A model generated the notes under the pieces. That model was not told the origin of the DNA, ran no database searches, and saw nothing but the letters and a program-made list of their open reading frames with translations. Position numbers and translations under genes: made by a program. A stretch of 64,000 nucleotides of DNA. Source: Amblyornis subalaris (lineage: Eukaryota; Chordata; Aves; Passeriformes; Ptilonorhynchidae). Numbering within the stretch: the stretch's first letter is position 1; every line of letters starts with the position of its first letter. Shown here in pieces: positions 14,401 through 29,100 of this stretch. The DNA lies in NCBI GenBank assembly GCA_018881555.1, contig JACAXG010000002.1, positions 24,329,786 to 24,393,785 of the forward strand, given 5' to 3'.

Positions 14401-17400
14401 TNCTCTAAATGTACCTCCCAGCCTGGCACACTGATTTCCAATGGGTTACAGAAGGGATCTCTTTCACACATGAAAAGCAATTATGGTTTCATTTTATGTT
14501 CCATCAAAGTTCTTTCTACTAGAGCAGGAAAATTTGTAAGGAAGAAATTCAAGNCCCCTCAAGACTGAAGAGATCAGACATAAAATCTAGTTGTATCTTT
14601 CCTGTTTGGATAAATAGTCTATAGATTTTAATACACCACATGTTGGAAGTATTGGATGATCCCAAGAAAAGCATTAGCATTCAGTCACTCACAGCTAGAA
14701 TTTAAAATTTAAATTCACAGAGTGATTTCTCCTAACATGTAATAAGCAGAGGTATCAGTGAGAAACTGAGAAACCAATCTAGTACAGTTCCAAGCAACAT
14801 AATATTTGAGAAATTTTAAAAGGCATCCTGCTGCATAAACAATTTTCTATTATATATAAAATATTATATACTATACAGGATCTTTATAAAAAGTAGCAAT
14901 TATATGGCACAGCTGGGAGTTATTTCAGTGCATAACAATTTAAGAAAAGTAGCCTTTTGAGTGCACTGATTTTGTGCTTTAGCCCTGCATTTTGAGATTT
15001 ATCCTGGGGACAACTGCACAATGCTATTGAATCCCTTTTGGATTGCCAAGAAAGAATTGTTTGGTTCCAGAAATTATGGTTAGAGGGGACTACTTTCCAT
15101 TCCAAATGAANTAGCTGGAAAATTAATCAAAGAAGAAATTGTGAATATTTCCCTGAATTTCACCAGTAGGGACGAGCCAATCAAAACATGAAAAAGGAGA
15201 ATTGTACTTTCCTAATATGTTACAAGGATCTANCTAGAGAAATTTATTATTTCATTTTTAGTTACAGTAGTTGTCATTTAAATGAGTTACTTTGTTCCTA
15301 TATTTCCTGGCCAGTATTGAATATCAGAATTTTTTTTTTAATCCAAGGAGGCTATCTTGCTGTTTCCAGAGGTTGTAGGAAAAGGGAAGTGGAATCAAAG
15401 AGAACTATTATTGTCCCAAATGCTGATATTTTCAACCTANGAAAAAATTACTGTGGGATAAATCTGTTTTGTTAACATGTTCAAATATTTTCATTCCCCT
15501 CAAGAAACAGTAATTTAGACACCAAATGACATCTAATCAACAGCTTTTTTGATTTTCATGAACTATCTCCCACAAAACATGACATCAAATTGCTTCTTCT
15601 GATATCAATTTCTTCATACTTAAGAAGCTTGTGTTCTAGTGATAGAAAATTGTGCTTTGATAGATAATAATACCACTTCCATTGGCATTGTTTCTCTGAC
15701 ATTCCATAGATAGAAAAGAATTGCTTGTTCAGGCAAATACCATGCCTCTGATACTGATTACACAGTATCAACATAATTCAGCATCTGTAGATATTTACTC
15801 TGATTTCACCTTTATATGTGATTGTAAAACTAATTAGTAATTGGACTAAAGTCAGTGGAGTTTTTCTAAAATGACTTAAAGTGTTTATTGTTGGAAAACA
15901 TTGGTCTGTAAATTATGAGATATAGAAACATTATTTCTCCAGTTATTTCAGTGGGCTTATGCCAGTTCCATGGTAGCAAAAGTCCATTCAACTAGCCTGC
16001 AGGAGTCATACCTAAAATTTGTATTATTAGAATATTTCTGTTATTCCAGAATAATTTTCTTAAATTTAACTTGAAAGTTCCTTGTATTTTTTCAGTTTAA
16101 CCATTTTATTTTGTTGCAGACTCCATAAAAATTTATGTGAGCTCAATTTAAATTCAATCTTGGAGTATTTTCAGAATCAAAGTTTCTTAAAGAGAAAGTG
16201 AAAAAAATAGTCTCCTCTATAGAAGCTGTTTGCCACTCTGCTAAATAAGGTGCAGGAGAATCACGAAAGAAGGGAAATGAAATATTGTTAAAAAGCACCC
16301 ATCAACAGGAATTGTCTCAATAAAATATTCAAAGCGAAAGGCTTCTTTGACAAATAGCAGAGTTGACTTTGTTGTCATAAATTGGAGGGTTGTAATTTAT
16401 TTGTCATTAATTGACTAAATAAAAAGAAAGCAAAGTGATATGAATTAATGATATTGGAAATTGGAAAATTTCCAAATTACTAAAATAAATGGCGGCATGT
16501 CAAAGGATAAGGCATTTCCACTTAAATAATGCACNGGAAAGCAGAGGTCACCTTCCTTAAAGAATTAAAAATTTAAACTCTTTTGATGGGAAATTTGTGT
16601 GATGGCTCAAACCAAGTCATTTATGAATTTTACCTAGTATTGCATTACCTTTTTTGACAAAATATTAACATCCAANGTCAGCTATACACAGAAGATTGGC
16701 AATGTGCAAACCATGAGGTAATAGTAATATATTGCGTCAGCAAAACTTTCCAGTTTTGTACAGAATCATCACTGAACCACAATTTTAACAGACAGAGCTT
16801 AGCTACTAGAAACCTTGCATGAAGCAGAGTTGTATGAGCACTTTTTTGAGACCAGTTTCTTAAGGAAGTGAGCTGATCAGACTTTATGTCTGCTCATGTC
16901 TGTTATCTTTGTGCAGTTTTGAATGGTTAGGCCAATTTCAACCAAGTTTTTCAGAGGNGGTTGCTCTTGAATTGACTTTCTTCCAGCAAATGCCACAGGA
17001 AGTGGTCCCTAGGTACAAGAGAAGTGGCTTAATTGGTGTTTCTCTTGGCGGAAAAGCATAAGGAGACGGGAACAGTAAGCCATCCAAGTGGTGCACTTCA
17101 GAACATCTTCAACAGGCAGTGTCTTGACGTCTTCTTACTTTGCTGAAAAAATGAGGAGTGTTCCATGATATTAGGTCAAAAGGAAGAGCTCGTGACTTTG
17201 TAGGAGTAGGCCATAGGGGTTTGGCAGACATCTGAGATAGGGAAAGTTACAAGACTGTGGAAGGGAACTACTGCCNTGGAAGGAAATGGGGGATTCATTA
17301 ATTCAGCTGCTGCAGAACAACACTATTTTTTGTCGCCTTTACTTATTTGTTCATTCTGACATTAATAATGCTGCTCTCTATTATGATCTCAAACAAATTT

Positions 17401-19729
17401 CTTCACCTCTTTTTTCCTTAGTTTCTCCTATGTGCATTGATACTAACTTTCTTTCCATATTTTGGCAAAGCACACAGATTTAAAAAAAATAATTCTTTTA
17501 TTAGTCTTCTGAAGAACATGATTCCAGGTGAGTCTAATTAAAATTCTAGNACAGTGTGCAAGGCCAATTTTGGCAAGGATGTATCATGAAAATTTTATAT
17601 GGAAAGAATTAACTCAGTTAATGTGTTGTGTGACTAATAAAAAAGAAATTCTGATGACAAAAGTATTCTGGAAAGAATCTTGGCATTGGTGGAGAATGGT
17701 CAGCCTTTCTAAGAAAGAAAAAATGTACACCCCGGTAAGTTTAAGAATGGAGAAGAGTATGATTGGTACTGGAATGAGTGAATAGATTGCATGGTGTATA
17801 TCAGACATCAAATGTCAATGTGAATATTAGAAAGTTCCAAAAAGCNTACAAATAGTCGCACTGATGAATCATTGGTATTGCTTTCTGAAAACTTTTAGGT
17901 TTGCCTTGGAGTTTTTGACAGTGATTCTTCATTCATCTACTTCTGTTTTGCAAGTCAAAGGAATCATGTGTTTCAGACACTTATTTGCAGAGCTTGTGTT
18001 GATTACTCTTTGGGNACAAGACAGGAACTTAATATAGGTAGCTAAACTAGCCTAGACTACCTCTCCAGTCCATGTGGAGTGACAAGCACTTTCAGAAAGT
18101 GATTCAGAGAAATCAGAATCAGCTTCTATCTTCNCTGGCTACATTAAATTTTTATATGTGAATGGGCTAGATGCACCCCAGTCAGCCAATCACTGTAGTG
18201 TGGTAACTTATTTGCTGATGTGCTAGAATATATGAAAGTGGTACAGCTGTTACACCACTTCTTAATAATATCTGTTTTCTCANGGAGAGAAGGTGAACCT
18301 GTTGTGTTCTTGATAAAAAGGAACCAAAGTGTTCCTGTGCCAGAGCTGTATGAGAAGAAATGATCACTCAGGATCTCATTTCTTCCTCTGGTTCTGTCAG
18401 GGCTTTCCTACTAGCACCTCATGAACAAAGTTTGTTGAGACATATAGAACTTGTTGAAAGCTGTTAGTTCAACACATTATCGACACATTATATATTCAGA
18501 TGATCAGTCTTTTTCTTCTTAATGAAATCTGTTGTTCTATGATACATTTATCATTAGGTAGCTTCCCCTGAGACTAACATTAATTTTGTACCGGATTCTA
18601 AGGGACGGTCAACAAAACCACTCTAAATGAATGAACACAGCTGACAATTTACAGGCTGTTCAACATTTGGGATCTTTGTGCCAGGATTTCTCAACAGAAG
18701 TGTAAAATGCAGATGGACTTAACACTGCTTTCACAGGACTAAATCTGAAGACACTTCACTCTATCTGGAAGCATTAAGATGAACCAGAAGCCTAAGTTAT
18801 TTCAGCTTGGGATCTGCTAAAGAGGTGCTTTCCCCAAACGAACATTCTTTTCCTGGTAGCATGACAATGTTATCTGTCTAACAGAGCATGCAGGATTTTG
18901 GATTTTGGTTTCGTTTCTTTCTGACATATTGTAGTACCAGGAATTAAAATATTACTGTTAGCTTCGCTTTGGTGTTTGTATAGTCATTGGATGTGTCACT
19001 TGCAAGCANCTAATGCAGACAAATAAACTGTGCCAAGGATCACCACACTTGCTCTATTTCATGATTGCTTGTGATATAATGGGGGACAGACAACAAAACT
19101 TCAGCAAAGGTCAGTGCACAGAATGGCCAGTGGGGAATACAACTCTGATTGTCCAAATGTCCCCTCTAGCTGGAAGTATTTTGCTGATAAATAACCCCAG
19201 GAGAAATGAGGATACACACTGATGAGTCAGAAATTGTCCTTGCCAAGCTCAAAGACCCAATCGACTTTAAACATTAGGGAGAGGTGAACCTGTATACAGA
19301 GCCAGCATGCACAGAAGAACCTTTTCTTAATAGTATACCGTAAATTAATCACATCATATTAGCAGATGACTCCTAGTCCAAATATGTGGCTTTTGATTTA
19401 AATCAGCCTCTAATATGACTTTCCAGTACCAAACTGAGACATCTAACATAATGCCCATNCCATAAACCATGGTAGGTANGGAAGTGTAAAACCCACATGT
19501 TCAACAGTGGAGCAGGTATAAATACTTGTAGGCTTTCGATTAGAAGCTGGGGATTTGGCTATGCATAAAAGATTTGTTTATTGCAGAAGTACTTGTGAAA
19601 GTCTTACTCAGCTATCTCATTTCTGTAACACGTTAATTATGTGAGCATTCATACAGTCCTTCTGCAATCCCCTTCTGGTGTTACGACAGACCACATGGCC
19701 CATCAGAGACAATGCAAAGGGAGATGTGA

Positions 19730-19733
<4 letters not shown>

Positions 19734-19773
<40 letters not shown>

Positions 19774-19789
19774 GTGTGTGTGTGTGTGT
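19734..19789. repeat. (TG)n microsatellite
   Basis: Alternating GT dinucleotides interrupted once by taag near 19771. Confidence 0.97.
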
Positions 19790-20515
19790 AGGACACATGT
19801 GGAGAGCTGGATATCTGTCATTGTCATACTCAGCAAGGCAAGTGTGACAAGGCAATCCTTATTTCATTCACTGATGGACAATAGAGATGGACAAAATGCA
19901 CAAAGAGATTGAAACTAAAAAGTGCTGATGAACAAATCAAGAATGGCCAAGAGTGCTACTGGCTTATGTAACGTGGGCTTCTTTTCTCCAGGAAGTGAAC
20001 TGAGAAAATAATTTCTTTTTCAGCTGGCTGCACTGTCGCNTGGACATAATGCTCAGGTGGTAGCAGACAGGTCTGGCTTGAAACCAGCTTTAGTACTGAC
20101 TCCTGGTATCCCATTGCTATTCCCTTAGCCTCTACAGCTGTTTGATTATAAAATTTAGTCATGTGCCAATACCAAGTTTTCTGAGCACCATGGTGTGGGA
20201 AATGAACAGTCAAGTTTTCAACAGATGTCTGATGATGGATTATTTTTGTCAGGAGATGAATTGTTTTATTGGGTTCTGCTGTTCTGCTGTGCTCTTAGGC
20301 TTCACATCNCATCTCTTCCTCTCATACTGTTTATTTTCACGGACATAAATTTGCTAAGTTGAAATACAGGTATCAACTGTAGTCTGTCATTTTACACATG
20401 AATAATTTTTGTGACTGATTTTGCCTAATTTGCTAGATAAATACAAGTATTTATCTAGAGCTCCTGGGGTTCTCCATTTTGGTAGAGGCTTGTGCCTCTC
20501 CATTGTAGAATAGTT

Positions 20516-20554
20516 GGGTGTTGGCAATCTGGGTGTTGGCAACCTGTGTGTTGG
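20516..20554. repeat. 15-bp tandem repeat, about 2.6 copies
   Basis: Unit gggtgttggcaatct at 20516-20530, copy gggtgttggcaacct at 20531-20545, and a partial third copy (gtgtgttgg). Confidence 0.85.
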
Positions 20555-22965
20555 AAGTATTCNGGCACTCCCTGAGGTTTCCAGGCCTGACATATGCAAA
20601 AAGGCTGCTGTATTTCAGCTTAATGGCCATATTAAAATTAAGTCACTTGGGCACACCCAAATGTTTGCAAAGAAGCAGCTGTCTTAATGGAAAGAACTTC
20701 TTTAAGGGAACCAGATGTTTAATTCTGAATTATTTCAGCATAGAGATTAGTGTTTTTTGATAAACAATGATAACAAAGTATGTGCTTTATAAGGGTTAAG
20801 CAGCCTTGCACATATTCACTATACTGAAGTCAACAGTACATGGTACATTAACTTTGCATGCTAAATCCCTAATGCACAGTACCCCAGAGGTTTATTGAAG
20901 AGCCACCACCAAGGAGATCTTCCTTTTTCTTCAGAATTGCAGATCTTCAGAGCTCAGACACCTGTTCTCAAATAAACATCTAACCAAGAGCACCCCCAAG
21001 GGAAATCTGTGTTTTAGATTGTTTGTGTAAGTATTAGTGGAAATTAANAAATGGATTTCTTGACAAATTTTTGTAGATAAAAAAATTATATCAGCAAATG
21101 ATGTGCATGTTTAGTAGCACTTTTGCTTTATTTCATTCCTCTGTAAACCAGCACAAATAAAGACATCCCATTTTCAATATTACTTCAGTGATGAATGACA
21201 ATATAGACTTAGACTCTTCAGGTAAAAAATAAAATTATATGACTCAGGATACAAGCGAATACCATGAAATCAGGGGTGTCAGAAAGGAAAAAAAATAGGA
21301 AATTACTGAACATTCCTGTCTAGTACACAAATGGAGGTCAAGCAAATGAACCCAGGAAGTGCCAGGTGAAGAGAAACTGAAGGCTATAATTTCTCCCACA
21401 GTGTGCAATTAAGCAGTGGAGCCCATTCACTCTGAAATATTTTGGATGCTAGTATTTTACAGAGTTTGAAAACTGGTTAAACTCATGAAAGAAGAATTTG
21501 TTTAAGGTTACTAATTAGAAAGACAACCTCAGTTCAGGAAACTTATTTCTGATGTTTTTGATTTTCCAAGGGAAATATCATTATACTTTTGCCCTATTCT
21601 TACTATTTCCTCGGCCTCTTCTGCCAGCAACAGACATTGGTCTAAATAGAGCAAAAATATGTATATTTTTCTGTTCAGTCCAGTTGAGTAGGACCCTTCT
21701 GGTGGAGCTAATGCAATGCAGTGCACTGCAAACTTACTCAAGCTATTTCTAAACATACTTTCAGGATTCTAATTAACTCACTCACCTAGCTTTGTCTTAG
21801 ACTTCAATACAGTTATAACCTAACAATTGTGCAAAACTCTGCCAAGCACCTCCTTTGCTTTCAGTAGTTTCATGACCTGAGGTGATGCTTCTTTACCTGT
21901 TTTTCATGTTTCATGTTTCCTGTAGGTTGGTCCTACAGGAAATCATCTGGAGAACACTTGCAATTGCCAGGGAAACTAACAGGTTTCACCTTTTATCTCT
22001 CTTGACTGACTGGACCACTCTTATAACATTACAATACTTGATTCTAATCATATGCAAATNTTGATGATTATAATGGATAAATGCTCTAATCTGAGAGTAA
22101 TTTACTGTTCATACTATTTGCACGTATGTGGCTGTCAGCACTGTCAGAAAGCAGAAAGGAAATTGCACAACAGATGTTAATTAACTCCTGAGAACAGCTT
22201 TTGTAAAATAATATTCCTTATTCACATATTAGTACAAAGAAAAAAAGACATAACAGGATTATATATGGGAAATAAATTATTCAGAATTTAAAGAAGAGAT
22301 GACACAAAAATATGATGCATTTGGCGCAGAAAATTCACTAGAGACATCTGAAGACGAATTCAGTGTGATCATAGTGGCATAGAAAGTGAATGAAGTTTGC
22401 CTTAATATGCTGAATAGCTAAGAGACTGAAGAAGACGTTAGAATGTGGGAGGTTAGGACGGGACAAAGTGCAGTAGTCAAAGTCTGATTGGTGTGGGATG
22501 GAGAACCCACACATTTTAATAATACAGAAATAAAGACACATTACACCATAGATACCGTATTGAAAGGAGAATGTGTGGTGGTTAAAATGATACTGTTGGC
22601 TAGATAGGTCTTTTATTCCTTCCTCGCAGAAAAAGGAAAAGATTACTTTAAATTTAATTATTTAAATTGCCTTTTCCTTCTGTNTTGCACTCAGAGCAAT
22701 TATGAATGTGGACATCTCCTTTGAATCACTGATTAGCTCTTTCTTAAAACACACACAAGGAGAAGAAACAAGAAAAAGCCCAATTTTAGAGACAGGATGA
22801 TGATAAATTTAAGCCCTGAATTTCAGCCAATGATAGAAGGACCTGTATGTGATGTCACCCCTTTCAGTGGTGCTGCAATTCAGTGAATTGAAACACAGTT
22901 CACCGTCAACCCTTCACACACATGCTCCTCTGAATACACTCCATATGGGAAGTATTTATGGAGGC

Positions 22966-24408
22966 TCTCATGGTTTGACCCGGTGTGAGACAAGTCTGAT
23001 TAGTTAAAAACAGGTAAAGGACAGTTATATAGACCACTCAGTGTTCCTGTGGCATCTGTGTGAAAGGAATATTATAAAAAACCATCTAAGAAGTGACACA
23101 GCACTTGCTCTAACTTCCTCTCTTGCTTCCTTGCTCCTTGCTGACCACTAGCAAGAGAGTGGCTCCCCCCGACCCCTGGGCCAGGGACCCGGCCAGGGTC
23201 CTCATCCTCCACTGGTCCTGTGCTGTTTTGGACCCGAGAGGAGCTGGTCTATCACCATCTGGACCAAGGCCAAACAGAGAAGCAGCTAAGCTGAGCCAAG
23301 CTATGCAGAGAGAGCCGAGATTTTGCCGGAGAAAAAGCATCCTTTTTCAAAGGTGTATGGGTGAGATCGAAGAGTGACCTTGCTGTTCTAGATAAGAGTA
23401 TTTAATTAGCAGCCAAAAGAATTACTAAAATGTGGATGGCTGCCAGTGCAGAGAAGCGATACGGGGAGGGGAAAAGAAAAGAACCTTTGGGCCCGGGAAG
23501 CGAGCCTCATTACAGCTGCATTATCTTATGGGAGCGTGTAAACTGTTGTAAATACTTTTGTAGGCATTTTCTGCAAATATTAACCTCTTCTCTAAACCAG
23601 AGAGAAAGGAAAGCAGTCACATGAAAGACTAAATATGGAGACCAGAAGCCCAATGGAAGAGAAGACAAGGAATGGCAGGAAGTGCCGGAGAAGCCATCTT
23701 TACCAGCATCGAGATCCATCTTTTTCTGTGAGCTGTGCTGTGTGATCTGGAATAATGCCAAACTAAGTTTCTCTTTAAATCACAATATGAGCCATGGGGA
23801 GTTTGAAATTCAACAGCCTAAAATAAGAACATTTTTATGTTGTGTGCAGATGAAATTTGCAGCCTTTGGAAATTATGAGTAAAGCAGGAGCCTGTACCTG
23901 AGTGCCTTTAGGCTGGAATGACTTACTCTTAAAATTTTTAACCCCATCAGACTTTTCTTGTGACCCACAAACTGTGGAGTGTATTGTGGGAGAGAGGATA
24001 CACCACTGCAAAAACCAGGGCGAGCTGTGGTGTTTCTGGCAGGTTTGGAACCACGCTGAAGATACTTCTTAGGGAACTGTCTTCCATGGGATGGATCCCA
24101 CTACACTACAGAAAGAACTCTCTTTATCCCATGAGNTGGCAATAAGAACTCTTAATCATAAGATCAGAATCTCATATTTATGTCCTTTACGTGATTAGTG
24201 AGAAGGATTAGAATGTGTTGGGAGGAGAATTATATTTGTACATTATGCCTTAATATTTTTATTATTTTTCATTCTTTCTATTCTTAGTAGAGTTAGTAAA
24301 TAAATTATTTAATCATTTTTCAAGTTTGCAGCCTGTTTTTGCTGTCTCCTCTCCTCTGAAGAATATAGCATGGGGATCTGGAGTTTGCCTCCAGGTTAAC
24401 CCTTGACA
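22966..24408 (+). mobile_element. Probable long solo LTR
   Basis: The ends are imperfect inverted copies: the 5' end tctcatggtttgacccgg compared with the reverse complement of the 3' end, tgtcaagggttaacctgg, matches at 13 of 18 positions. Features inside fit an LTR on the plus strand: a TATA-like ttatatag near 23024, and near the 3' end AATAAA (24299-24304) followed by tttcaagtttgcagcctg and a pyrimidine-rich stretch before the terminal ccttgaca. At about 1.4 kb it is long for an LTR, and no clear target duplication is visible. An alternative is an LTR carrying a nested insertion or a remnant of leader sequence. The small open frames inside are not recognisable genes. Confidence 0.5.
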
Positions 24409-25522
24409 ATGCCTTAGCATGGCTATGGGTTATTACAAAAATGAATAAGCATATTAGTGTCCACACGTTAAAATTTTACATAATAAAATCTTTTATCATA
24501 TGCTAAATGAAGCACACAGAGCATTCAAGAATTATATATCACTTGCCTGCTTTTTATTAATAATTGCTGTTTCATTGGAACTGTTTCTTATCTACAGCAC
24601 AAAAATGCCAAATAAAAGTATATTTTGATTTATTAAAGAAGTCTTACTAATTTAATTTTAGTTATAATTTTTCATATAAGTGAACTTTTCATTAATTCTA
24701 TCAAAAAATTCTGGCAGTAAAAATAATTAGGAATAGAAATCCTCTAACAGTATTAACTATATTCTTATTATACATTAATCACTTGAAAANGGTACCTTCA
24801 AGAAAAACATAAAAACTACAGATGCATTTAGGATGAATAATTGGAATTACATTGTTTTGACCCTATATTTTCATTATGATTTTTTTCTAAGACAAAAATT
24901 GCCAAAACATGGGATTTTAGTAAAATTCCAAGTTTATCTACAAAGTGTGAAGAAAAAAATATTGAAAAGTATGAGGAAAAAACTGTAAATTAAGAGAAAG
25001 ATAAAACTTTTCATTTTTATTTTCTTAGTTTCTGTTTATCAGTGGGTTTTCAATCTGTTTTTTTACAGCTTTTTCTTCTGAAATGCTTAAAAGACTGTTA
25101 TTCATACACAATAACATTTCTGATACTAAATTATTTTATCATGGGAAGGTCATATGCAAATAGCATATTTGAATAACTTGTTAAAAAAGAATTCAACAAC
25201 ATATTTAGTTAGAGGCAGAATTGTATGGATATGTCCTCCATGAATTTATGCTGGCACGTTGCAATATCTTGGGGTGGGATAGTTACTCAATTCCACAGAC
25301 CCATTTTAGAGTTCATGTATAAATATTACGTGACCTGACATCTACATCTGTTTCTCTGAGGAAGCCGATTCTTTCAGACTTCTTCAAAAATGCTTGAGAA
25401 ACATTGACAACGTCAACAATATAGAGAAACTGAGAGGTATAATGGCTTATTCAGTAAAATAATATAAAATCCAGGGTTTTTTTTGGTGCTATTTGTTATA
25501 AGTTAAGCATGCTCTGAGTATG
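24409..25522. other. AT-rich spacer between two LTRs
   Basis: Unique AT-rich sequence. It contains no retroviral coding remnants, so the LTRs on either side are independent insertions rather than the two ends of one provirus. Confidence 0.55.
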
Positions 25523-26114
25523 TGTGCTGGTTTTGGCTGGGATAGAATTCATTTNCTTCACAGTGGCTGGTATGGAGCTGTGTTTTGGATTTTTGTTGAA
25601 CACAGGGTTGATAATATAGAGATGTTTTTGTTATTGCTGAGCAGGGCTTGCACAGAGCCAAGGCCTTTTCTGCTTTACATACTACCATTCTGGCGAGGGA
25701 AATTGGGAATGCATGGGACGTTGGGAAGAAACACAACCAGGGCAGGTGACTCCAACTGACCAAAGGGATATTCCAGACCATATGGCATCATGCCCAGTAT
25801 ATAAAGTGCAGTGAAGAACAAGGGAGGGGGGACACATTTAGAGTGATGGTATTTGTCTTTCCAAGTAACACATGATGGGGCCCTGCTCTCCTGGAGATGG
25901 CTGAACACTTGCCTGCCCATGGGAAGGGGTGAATTAATTCCTTGTTTTGCTTTAGTTGTGTGCATGGCTTTTGCTTTCCCTATTAAACTGCCTTTATCTC
26001 AACCCAAGGGTTTTCTACTTTTTACCCTTGTGGTTCTCTCCCTGGTCCTGCTGGTGGGGGANTGAGTGAGTGGCTGCATGAGGCTTGGTTGCTGGCTAGG
26101 GTTAAACCATGGCA
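25523..26114 (+). mobile_element. Solo LTR of an avian endogenous retrovirus
   Basis: The element begins TGTGCTGGTTTTGGCTGGGA and ends GGGTTAAACCATGGCA. It has a TATA box in the middle (tatataaag, 25798-25806) after the palindrome-like ccatatggcatcatg, and an ATTAAA polyadenylation signal at 25982, in the order U3-R-U5 on the plus strand. It closely resembles an LTR family I recall as very common in bird genomes (of the TguLTR5 kind; name uncertain). The flanks gtatg (25518-25522) and gtatc (26115-26119) may be a 5-bp target duplication with one mismatch. No internal retroviral genes lie beside it, so it is a solo LTR. Confidence 0.85.
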
Positions 26115-29100
26115 GTATCTATGAGGGTTTAGGTCCTGTGAGGATCTTCAATACTCTTTGTCTCCTGGAGCTTGATTTTACCATGCTAAGCATGAAGCAC
26201 CCGAATAGGTTTTGACTGTTTTATGCTTTGTCAGAAAGGAACTTTGCAGGTATGTGAAGGTATCAGATCAAAAAGGAAGATATCTAATGAGTATTTCATT
26301 TATGGGCCTAAAATTTTTCATGTATCTAGGTCCTTCTTTATGGTTCAAAAACTAGAATAATTATCTTCATAGCATGTTGTGTATAGGGAAACATATTATT
26401 TCCTTGTTCTCTACACATTATCAATTGAAATACTTCTGTTTCATCAGGACTTTGAAGGACAGTCAAAGAGTTGTCTTTCTTTATAACAAAAAAAAAGGTT
26501 ATAGGTCTGCTGAGGTCCAGATTCCAGGCTTCCCTTCCTCTTATCCATGCTCTTGATTCCTCTCTGCCTACCTCAATATGATATATCTGAAAAAGTGGGT
26601 GTTATTTTTTTGAAGTTAGGAGAAGAAGTGGAGATCTGTTCTGCAGTGGGCATGGTGCAGGTTGAAAAATAGATTTAGACAAAAAATTTAAAATAGAGTG
26701 TTGGCATTTAGGTGTTGTGATAGGTAGGGGTAAAATATGTTCACTACCATTAAAGATGGTAAAGATTTCTAGCTTTAGTTCTAGTCACACAGCATCATAG
26801 CACCATAGGTGAGTCTCGCATAGCTTTAGTTGTATGAAAGCTACTGAGGTGTGCTCTTAGCAGCAAATGAAGAAAAACTTGTTCCTCTCGTGGGTGATTC
26901 ATCCCACCCCTCAGATTTTTATTTTAGACTAGGTGAACTGAGCAGGAGTTACGAGTCTCTTCCACTGACTATAGACTTAACGTTGACTGAGAAACTGCCT
27001 TAGACTGGACACCTGACAAACCAGAGATAAACTGAGACAAATCACATGCAGTGTCTTTTGAGTGATACAGTTCTGTATTCACTCTGAGCTTTAGCTTTTC
27101 TTCTATATAGTCATGTCTTCACTGTGACCTATTGGGAAATCAGAAATATAGCCTCAGAGCCTGCTCACAGTTTGTTTTAGAGATTTATTCTCATAAAGTC
27201 TAAAGTAATAGAAATATATAATACAGATGGGTTTTTTCTTTTCATTCCTCTACAAATTTAGGCAGCTGCAGATGCAGAAGTTAGTCCAGTTGCAGGAATC
27301 TTAAATAACAGGATTTAATTTATGTTGGTGCTACTCAGCATTCCTGAAAAAGCAGTTGTGCCAGTGGGATTCACAAAGGTTTTACTACTGAACTTAGGTC
27401 TGACTTACCAGAAAGAAATTTAATGCAGCCCACCGTTTTCAAAAACATCTTAAAATATGCTGTTATATTGACTGTCAGAATGCAATGGTTGCAATGAAAC
27501 ACCCCAAATGCTGTTTTAGAAGCTGGTTAACTTTGAAGCTACTTATACTTTCTTGTCGCTTCAGAATTCATTGCTACAGCAAGAAAAATACTAAGGATAT
27601 AAACTAACACAACCATAGCACTTAGGGCTAGAATGAGCACTGTGAGGTGATCATCCTTGCCCCTAGGTGAGATCAGCTGTTATAGTGTCTCTCTTGACAC
27701 GTGTTTATCAAACCTTTCCTTTAAAAGTTCTGAAAATTCTGTGGAGTCTACAAACTTTCCATTTATTGACTATCTTTACAACCAGAAAGTGATAGCTAAC
27801 ATTTCATCAAAAACCTGAAGTATTTCTGAGTTTTTTTCCTGATAGCTGGAGTGTAGGCAGAGAATCTAATCCCATCTTTATTTCCGCAGTGAGAGGAGTA
27901 TGCACATTTTCTTCTTTTTGTCCTCACACATCAGAATTTTAGTCAGCAACCAGAATCACATTTGTGGAAATAATACACCATGCAGATCAAAAGAGATGGA
28001 GCCTACTCTGAAGGAAAAAAATATTGCTATATATGAATATTTGTTCCACATAGAGAATTCCTAGTATTGTTATGTGAGGCTATACTTTTTTGCAGCACAA
28101 AGGCAGAATTATTAAGCCCAGGGCTGTGGTTTGAAAGAAAATGTAGTGGTTAAAAAGACTGAGTTGGTTTCTATTCTGTCATGAGTAACTGGGGGACGCA
28201 GGCAATGGAACAAATGTTTCATAGAATCTTGTAGAAGGCTGAGACAGGAGCTGTGGGAAGGGGAGAAGTTTTACTGGTGTGATATCAGGCTCTGCACTTC
28301 TTCTCCTGAGCTTGGATAGAAGACACTTGTCTCATGGTAGTAGTGACTAATTTTTTCTTTAACAAATAAATAACAGAAGAATTATCTAATATTTGTTCCA
28401 ATAGAAAAGAAATTAAACATATGAAAAGTCCTTTGGACACATTAAAAGAGCAGAAAAGAACAAAATTAATTAATTTTGGTAAGGAGTTGGTTTTCTGTCA
28501 GAGACAATTATGAGATCTGGGGCCTTCTGTTTTCCTTTCTTGTACCAGTGAGAATATAATAGAAATTATTTCCCACTGAAATTGAGTAGGGGAATAAAAT
28601 GCATTACACTTTTTGTGTAATCCCACATATTTCTAAGTTTTTCAATTAGATGAGTTTAGCAGTGACTGTTTTTGTCAATTTTCAGATTAAGACAAGTATT
28701 AACATAATAATATACATTGTACTCCTGATTAAGATGACTTTTTAGCTAAACTGTCATTATCATAGTGTATAATTACTAATATGTACTGTTACTATTATAT
28801 GTTATCGAGATGTGTGCCAAGCCCCATGCAAATATGTAGCAAATGATGGTTACTGATAACAACAATTAACAGAAGAACCAGACTAGAGGAGTTCAGGAAC
28901 ACCCTGCCTGGGTGCCTTCTTTAGCACGAGCTGGGCTCTGAAAAATTCATGAAGCAAGTAATTCCCAGTCCTCACACACATGATGAAGCTCATCTCCATA
29001 AATACTTTTGAGACCGTATCTGGTGGGTGAGGTAATTACTTGCCTGAGGTGACAGCAGTTCAGTCCCCAGGAAAAGCCAAGCTTTCCAACGTATCCCAGA

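Larger units (their letters stand above)
8491..22965. other. AT-rich unique non-coding DNA
   Basis: No gene, RNA gene or mobile element was recognised in this stretch apart from the TG and 15-bp repeats listed separately. Scattered single Ns are present. Confidence 0.5.
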
